DNA from: Methanobacteriota archaeon
GTDB taxonomy: Archaea > Thermoplasmatota > DTKX01 > GCA-020343715
Length of the DNA stretch: 7,508 nucleotides
Direction: 5' to 3'
Assembly (NCBI GenBank): GCA_030594725.1
Contig: JAUVEQ010000137.1
Coordinates: forward strand, 1 to 7,508
Shown here: positions 4,689 through 7,508 of the stretch, in pieces
Numbering within the stretch: position 1 is the stretch's first letter
Layout of the letters: each line of letters starts with the position of its first letter
The notes under the pieces: generated by a model
Told to the model about the DNA's origin: nothing
Database searches by the model: none
The model's input: the letters and a program-made list of their open reading frames with translations, nothing else
Position numbers and translations under genes: made by a program

Positions 4689-5102
4689 TCAGGCGAAGGC
4701 CCTTTCGATGGCGTTGACAACCCTCCCGTAGGCCTCCTTGGCCACGGTGGGACCGAAGATGGATGCTGCCAGCTTCGCTAGATCGTAGTTGAGGGCGCTG
4801 AGGTCGACCCTTCCCAGGGTGGCCACTCCAGCGGGTTTCTGTAAGAACCCGGACAGCTTGAAGTCCAGGAGACAATCGCCCACTCCCGTCAACTGATTGT
4901 AGGCGATCCTCATCTCTTGGATGACCAACTTGTTGCGGAGCATCTCCGCCTCTGAGGCGGGATCCCGGTGGGCAAGACGTTTCATGCGGACGACCCTTCT
5001 GGGGCGTCCGGTTCGGTCCATTCGCTGACTCGCGAGCCTCTTGCTTCCGTCCCGTGGCGGGATCTCTCCCTCGAGGGTATGGACAGGGTACTGGTCATCC
5101 AT
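4689..5102 (-). CDS. uncharacterised 137-residue protein
   Basis: I do not recognise a family. The N-terminal half is hydrophilic, with a strongly basic stretch from Lys21 to Arg46. The C-terminal part, from about residue 50, looks like a compact helical domain (SEAEMLRNKLVIQEMRIAYN, then LSALNYDLAKLAASIFG, and VAKEAYGRVVNAIERAFA). There is no signal peptide, membrane segment, cysteine cluster or enzyme motif; one Cys (77) is present. The basic segment suggests nucleic-acid or ribosome contact, as inference only. Reality as a gene is supported by a strong TATA box 29 nt upstream of ATG 5102, which would give a leaderless mRNA; GTG 5105 directly before it is the alternative start. It lies 38 nt before the YggU-like gene on the same strand and may share its transcript. 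Confidence 0.72.
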   Translation of the reverse strand: MDDQYPVHTLEGEIPPRDGSKRLASQRMDRTGRPRRVVRMKRLAHRDPASEAEMLRNKLVIQEMRIAYNQLTGVGDCLLDFKLSGFLQKPAGVATLGRVDLSALNYDLAKLAASIFGPTVAKEAYGRVVNAIERAFA

Positions 5103-5126
5103 CACCCATATTTACGGCATTTCGGA

Positions 5127-5136
5127 ATATTTATAG
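5127..5136 (-). promoter_or_regulatory. strong TATA box of the 137-residue protein gene
   Basis: The minus strand reads CTATAAATAT here, centred 29 nt before ATG 5102. It is the best TATA match in the window and lies in an AT-rich island within GC-rich DNA. Confidence 0.75.
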
Positions 5137-5146
5137 GTAGGCCTAC
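5137..5146. promoter_or_regulatory. 10-bp perfect palindrome at the BRE position, possible operator
   Basis: GTAGGCCTAC is a perfect palindrome that directly abuts the upstream edge of the TATA box, where the BRE would sit. A regulator bound here could help or block TFB. The binding role is inference. Confidence 0.4.
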
Positions 5147-5156
5147 GATTATCAAT

Positions 5157-5167
5157 GTTTGCCAAAC
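5157..5167. repeat. short inverted repeat after the surface-protein stop
   Basis: GTTTG and CAAAC flank a single central C, forming an 11-bp inverted repeat that starts one base after the TAG stop of the minus-strand surface protein. Too short to be a convincing hairpin; it could be a protein site or chance. Confidence 0.3.
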
Positions 5168-7508
5168 CTACGTTTCCTGCGGGGGATCCTCTTCGGTCCC
5201 GCTGTCGACCTCGGGAACCTCCTCGGCTGCAGGGCTCGGGTCGTACTCGGTGGCCGGTGTCGGGTCGTCCTCGGTAGCGGGGCCCGGTCCCTCCTCGGGG
5301 GTGGGGCTCGGGTCGTGCTCGGTGGCCGGGGCCGGATCGTATACAGGAGCATGTCCGGGGTCGTAGCCTGGAGGTGGGGGCGGAACGGGTCTAGCGGCGG
5401 GGGCGTGCAGAGGTCCAGCATCGGGTCCGGGGCTGGGTTCCTTGTTCCTTCCTCTCATCAGGAACACCACCAGAAGCAGAACCACGATGATCGCCACTGC
5501 GATCCCTCCGATCATGGCCATGGATAGGGAGGAGCTCTCGTCCTCGGGCACCTCCTCGACCAGGATGGTCCACTCCTTAGAGGTCAGGCCATCACGGGTA
5601 TCGGTGACGGTCAGCTTTGCCACGTATGTGCCCTTGAAGACGTACAGGTGTTGGGTCGAGGCATCCGAGGATGTTGCGCCATCCCCGAACTCCCACAGGT
5701 AGGTCAGCGAGTCGCCGTTGGCATCGTCGGTGCCGTTGTTTATGAAATTGACGGCCTCATCAACGAAGATGATGATCGGGTAGACATCGAACATGATGAC
5801 TGGCGGGGTGTTCGCCGAGACGTTCACGGTCCTGATCTTGACCTCATCGATGCTGGCATCATGACCGGGTCTCGTCCGGACGGACAGGAAGGACTTCTCT
5901 CCCTCTGCGGTCCAGTAGAATGTGGTGACCATCCGGTCGCCCACGTCCAGTTGTTGCTCGATGCTGTCCACGACCTCGTCGTTGACCAGAAACTCCACGA
6001 TCGCAGGCGATGCTGTTGCCTCGCCCTCGTTGTGGACCACCGCGTTCACCGTGATCTTGTCCTTCTCCACCGCGTTCACCTTGTCCAGGTAGAACTCGCG
6101 TATCTCCAGGTAGGGAAGGAAGGGCCTCACCGTTATCGATATCTGGGTGGTGTTGCGGGACCCGAAGAAGTCGGTGATCTCCAGCGTTATGAGGTGTTCT
6201 CCCTCGATCAGGTTCTTGACGAAGGAATCGGAGGTCGAGAGCTCGCCCTGCTCCGAGCTGATCCACCTGAAGGTGATGTCATCCTCGTCCGGGTCAAAGG
6301 AGGAGGCCGATGAGAACTCGATGGGCTCGTTGGGCACGAACCTCGAACCGGTCGTCGGGAAGTCGATGAGTGGCACGGGGTCACGGTTGAGGATCTCTGG
6401 TCCTGTGAACACGCCTATTGGCGGGTCCCGCACGGTGTTCTTGCCGTCCGAGAACTCGAAGAAGAACTCGTGCTCGCCAAGGCCCAAGAGCGTTGTGAAC
6501 GAGTACGGCGCGCCGTTGGTGAAGTCCAGGTCCGGGCTGGACATGGGGTGAGGGACACCGTCGATGTAGATGTTCTTCATCGTTGGCTCGTCATTGTCCA
6601 CATCTGTGTAGGTGATGGTGTACGTGAACCAGGTCGTGCGGTCGCCATCGATCTTGTCGATCAATCCTCCGGTGAGGACTGGTGGTGTGTTGTACTCGAT
6701 GGTGATCCCACCGAACGTCGGGGTAAGGTGGCGACCCTGGGAATTGGTGTTGATGATCACCTGGAACTGGAAGTACTGACCATACGGGGTGTTGATCGAA
6801 GTATCGTCCTTGTCCACGGTCTCCCACGAGGACGCTCCAGACATGTCGGAGCTTTGCGAGGCCCGGACCTTCACTGTCACCTTCACCAGGTTGGTGTTCA
6901 CGTCTGGAGGGATCTGGGACCTGTAGGTGATGTGGTCCATTGTGGACCTTACCTGACCAAGGTCATAGACGGGGGATGTGTAGGTGCCCTTTGTGGAGTA
7001 TCTTATTACCCTAAGGCTCACCTCATCTATGCTGGGCGTGATGGTGTCGTCGTCGGTATGGAAGTACATCCGGTACGCGATCCGACCCGCACCGAAGTGA
7101 TGATCACCGACATCGGTGCCCGAGGGGTCCTTGAAATATGTGTTCGGCGTGCCGTCGGGACCCACGAAGTCCGTGGGGACCTCCAGCGAGCTCGAACTTG
7201 CCACCTGGAACATGACCGCATCCGGGCCACAGGATGTGGGCTGTGAGGCCGGGCCCCACGATAGCTGACCCATGGACAGGACGCCTGACACGTCGAAGTA
7301 CGGCGAGGTCAGCCATCCTTCCGTGAGGAACGGCACCTCGATACGATAGGTCATCACGTCGTTGAAAGAGGTGAGGGGTGGGTTCCCGGTCTCGGCCGCC
7401 CCTGCGAACACGAGGCCCAGTGAGTGGGCCGAATCCCAGATGAAGGCCGACCAGTACCGTGCATCCGGTGCGTTCTCCATCTGTCTCCAGGTATCCGCGA
7501 GGGGGCTG
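5168..7508 (-). CDS. large cell-surface protein, C-terminal part: kelch, tandem beta modules, PKD, CARDB-like, PKD, membrane anchor, acidic tail
   Basis: The frame is open through the right edge; SPLADTW upstream of the Met at 7480 continues a kelch repeat (ADTWRQMENAPDAR), so the true start lies outside. Numbering from that Met: end of a kelch repeat (1-45); two similar beta-sandwich modules (about 55-160 and 163-264), each opening with a TSP-x-(Y/F) strand and ending in a tP-x-(I/F)-x-x-(I/V) strand; an Ig-like module (265-355); a PKD domain (366-452); a CARDB-like domain (455-555); a second PKD domain with the classic WEFGDG (596-601); one membrane helix (654-675) followed by RGRNK; and a 95-residue Pro/Asp/Glu/Ala tail. 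By the positive-inside rule the modules face outside and the tail is cytoplasmic. Such proteins usually mediate adhesion or form part of the cell envelope; the ligand is unknown. A cytoplasmic tail this long and repetitive is uncommon for the architecture. Confidence 0.88.
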   Translation of the reverse strand, partial: SPLADTWRQMENAPDARYWSAFIWDSAHSLGLVFAGAAETGNPPLTSFNDVMTYRIEVPFLTEGWLTSPYFDVSGVLSMGQLSWGPASQPTSCGPDAVMFQVASSSSLEVPTDFVGPDGTPNTYFKDPSGTDVGDHHFGAGRIAYRMYFHTDDDTITPSIDEVSLRVIRYSTKGTYTSPVYDLGQVRSTMDHITYRSQIPPDVNTNLVKVTVKVRASQSSDMSGASSWETVDKDDTSINTPYGQYFQFQVIINTNSQGRHLTPTFGGITIEYNTPPVLTGGLIDKIDGDRTTWFTYTITYTDVDNDEPTMKNIYIDGVPHPMSSPDLDFTNGAPYSFTTLLGLGEHEFFFEFSDGKNTVRDPPIGVFTGPEILNRDPVPLIDFPTTGSRFVPNEPIEFSSASSFDPDEDDITFRWISSEQGELSTSDSFVKNLIEGEHLITLEITDFFGSRNTTQISITVRPFLPYLEIREFYLDKVNAVEKDKITVNAVVHNEGEATASPAIVEFLVNDEVVDSIEQQLDVGDRMVTTFYWTAEGEKSFLSVRTRPGHDASIDEVKIRTVNVSANTPPVIMFDVYPIIIFVDEAVNFINNGTDDANGDSLTYLWEFGDGATSSDASTQHLYVFKGTYVAKLTVTDTRDGLTSKEWTILVEEVPEDESSSLSMAMIGGIAVAIIVVLLLVVFLMRGRNKEPSPGPDAGPLHAPAARPVPPPPPGYDPGHAPVYDPAPATEHDPSPTPEEGPGPATEDDPTPATEYDPSPAAEEVPEVDSGTEEDPPQET
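5222..5365 (-). repeat. degenerate octapeptide-type repeat in the cytoplasmic tail
   Basis: About six imperfect units of pattern (Y/H/D)DPxPATE cover residues 706-753 of the surface protein: YDPGHAP, YDPAPATE, HDPSPTPEE, GPGPATE, DDPTPATE, YDPSPAAEE. The units vary in length and DNA sequence, so the array is older or more diverged than the one in S24e. It is proline-rich and strongly acidic and should be unfolded. Confidence 0.75.

Noticed and set aside
4651..4875. Upstream extension of the YggU-like frame to a start at 4875
   Set aside because: It would overlap the 137-residue gene by nearly 190 nt, adds sequence without resemblance to the family, and ignores better starts at 4650 and 4617.
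5648..7246. Plus-strand frames of 221 and 258 residues (5648-6313 and 6470-7246)
   Set aside because: Both lie opposite the PKD/kelch surface protein and have the His/Arg/Val/Asp-rich composition typical of antisense frames in GC-rich genes.

Overview
The window looks archaeal, most likely from a GC-rich (roughly 60% by eye) member of the Thermoplasmatota, possibly a relative of the Methanomassiliicoccales. The evidence is archaeal/eukaryotic-type ribosomal proteins S24e and S27ae, a tRNA with archaeal bulge-helix-bulge (BHB) introns, TATA-type promoters about 28 nt upstream of start codons (leaderless mRNAs), and an MtxX-like protein (methanogen marker 4 family). The lineage is inference from gene content; nothing in the window proves methanogenesis.

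Plus strand, 1-3906. The window opens inside rps24e, whose product carries a 94-residue C-terminal extension with 19 uninterrupted PAKE-type tetrapeptides. It is followed by rps27ae with a strong Shine-Dalgarno site. Only 23 nt later lies a tRNA-Arg(CCG) gene split by two introns, one at the usual 37/38 site and one in the T-loop (59/60). Both boundaries can be read as BHB motifs. A stem-loop and a TATA-like element then precede an RNase Z gene whose product has an unusual acidic tail of about 150 residues. Next come a polytopic membrane protein of unknown function and an mtxX-like gene, each with its own promoter.

Minus strand, 7508-3878. A large surface protein, truncated by the window edge, comes first: one kelch repeat, two tandem beta-sandwich modules, a PKD domain, a CARDB-like domain, a second PKD domain, one membrane helix and an acidic proline-rich cytoplasmic tail. 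It is followed by an unrecognised 137-residue protein with a clear promoter and adjacent palindrome, then a YggU/DUF167 protein and a TOPRIM-domain protein (UPF0292-like) joined by an ATGA stop/start overlap. This block converges on mtxX, and the two coding ends overlap by 29 nt.

Functionally, the left half is translation and tRNA maturation (ribosomal proteins, an intron-containing tRNA, RNase Z); the right half is cell surface plus small conserved proteins of uncertain role. The points most worth following are the two-intron tRNA and the independent occurrence of low-complexity Pro/Ala/Glu tails on three unrelated proteins. I did not find a clear new multigene system such as a defence island, CRISPR array or mobile element. 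No stretch above 300 bases lacks a gene.
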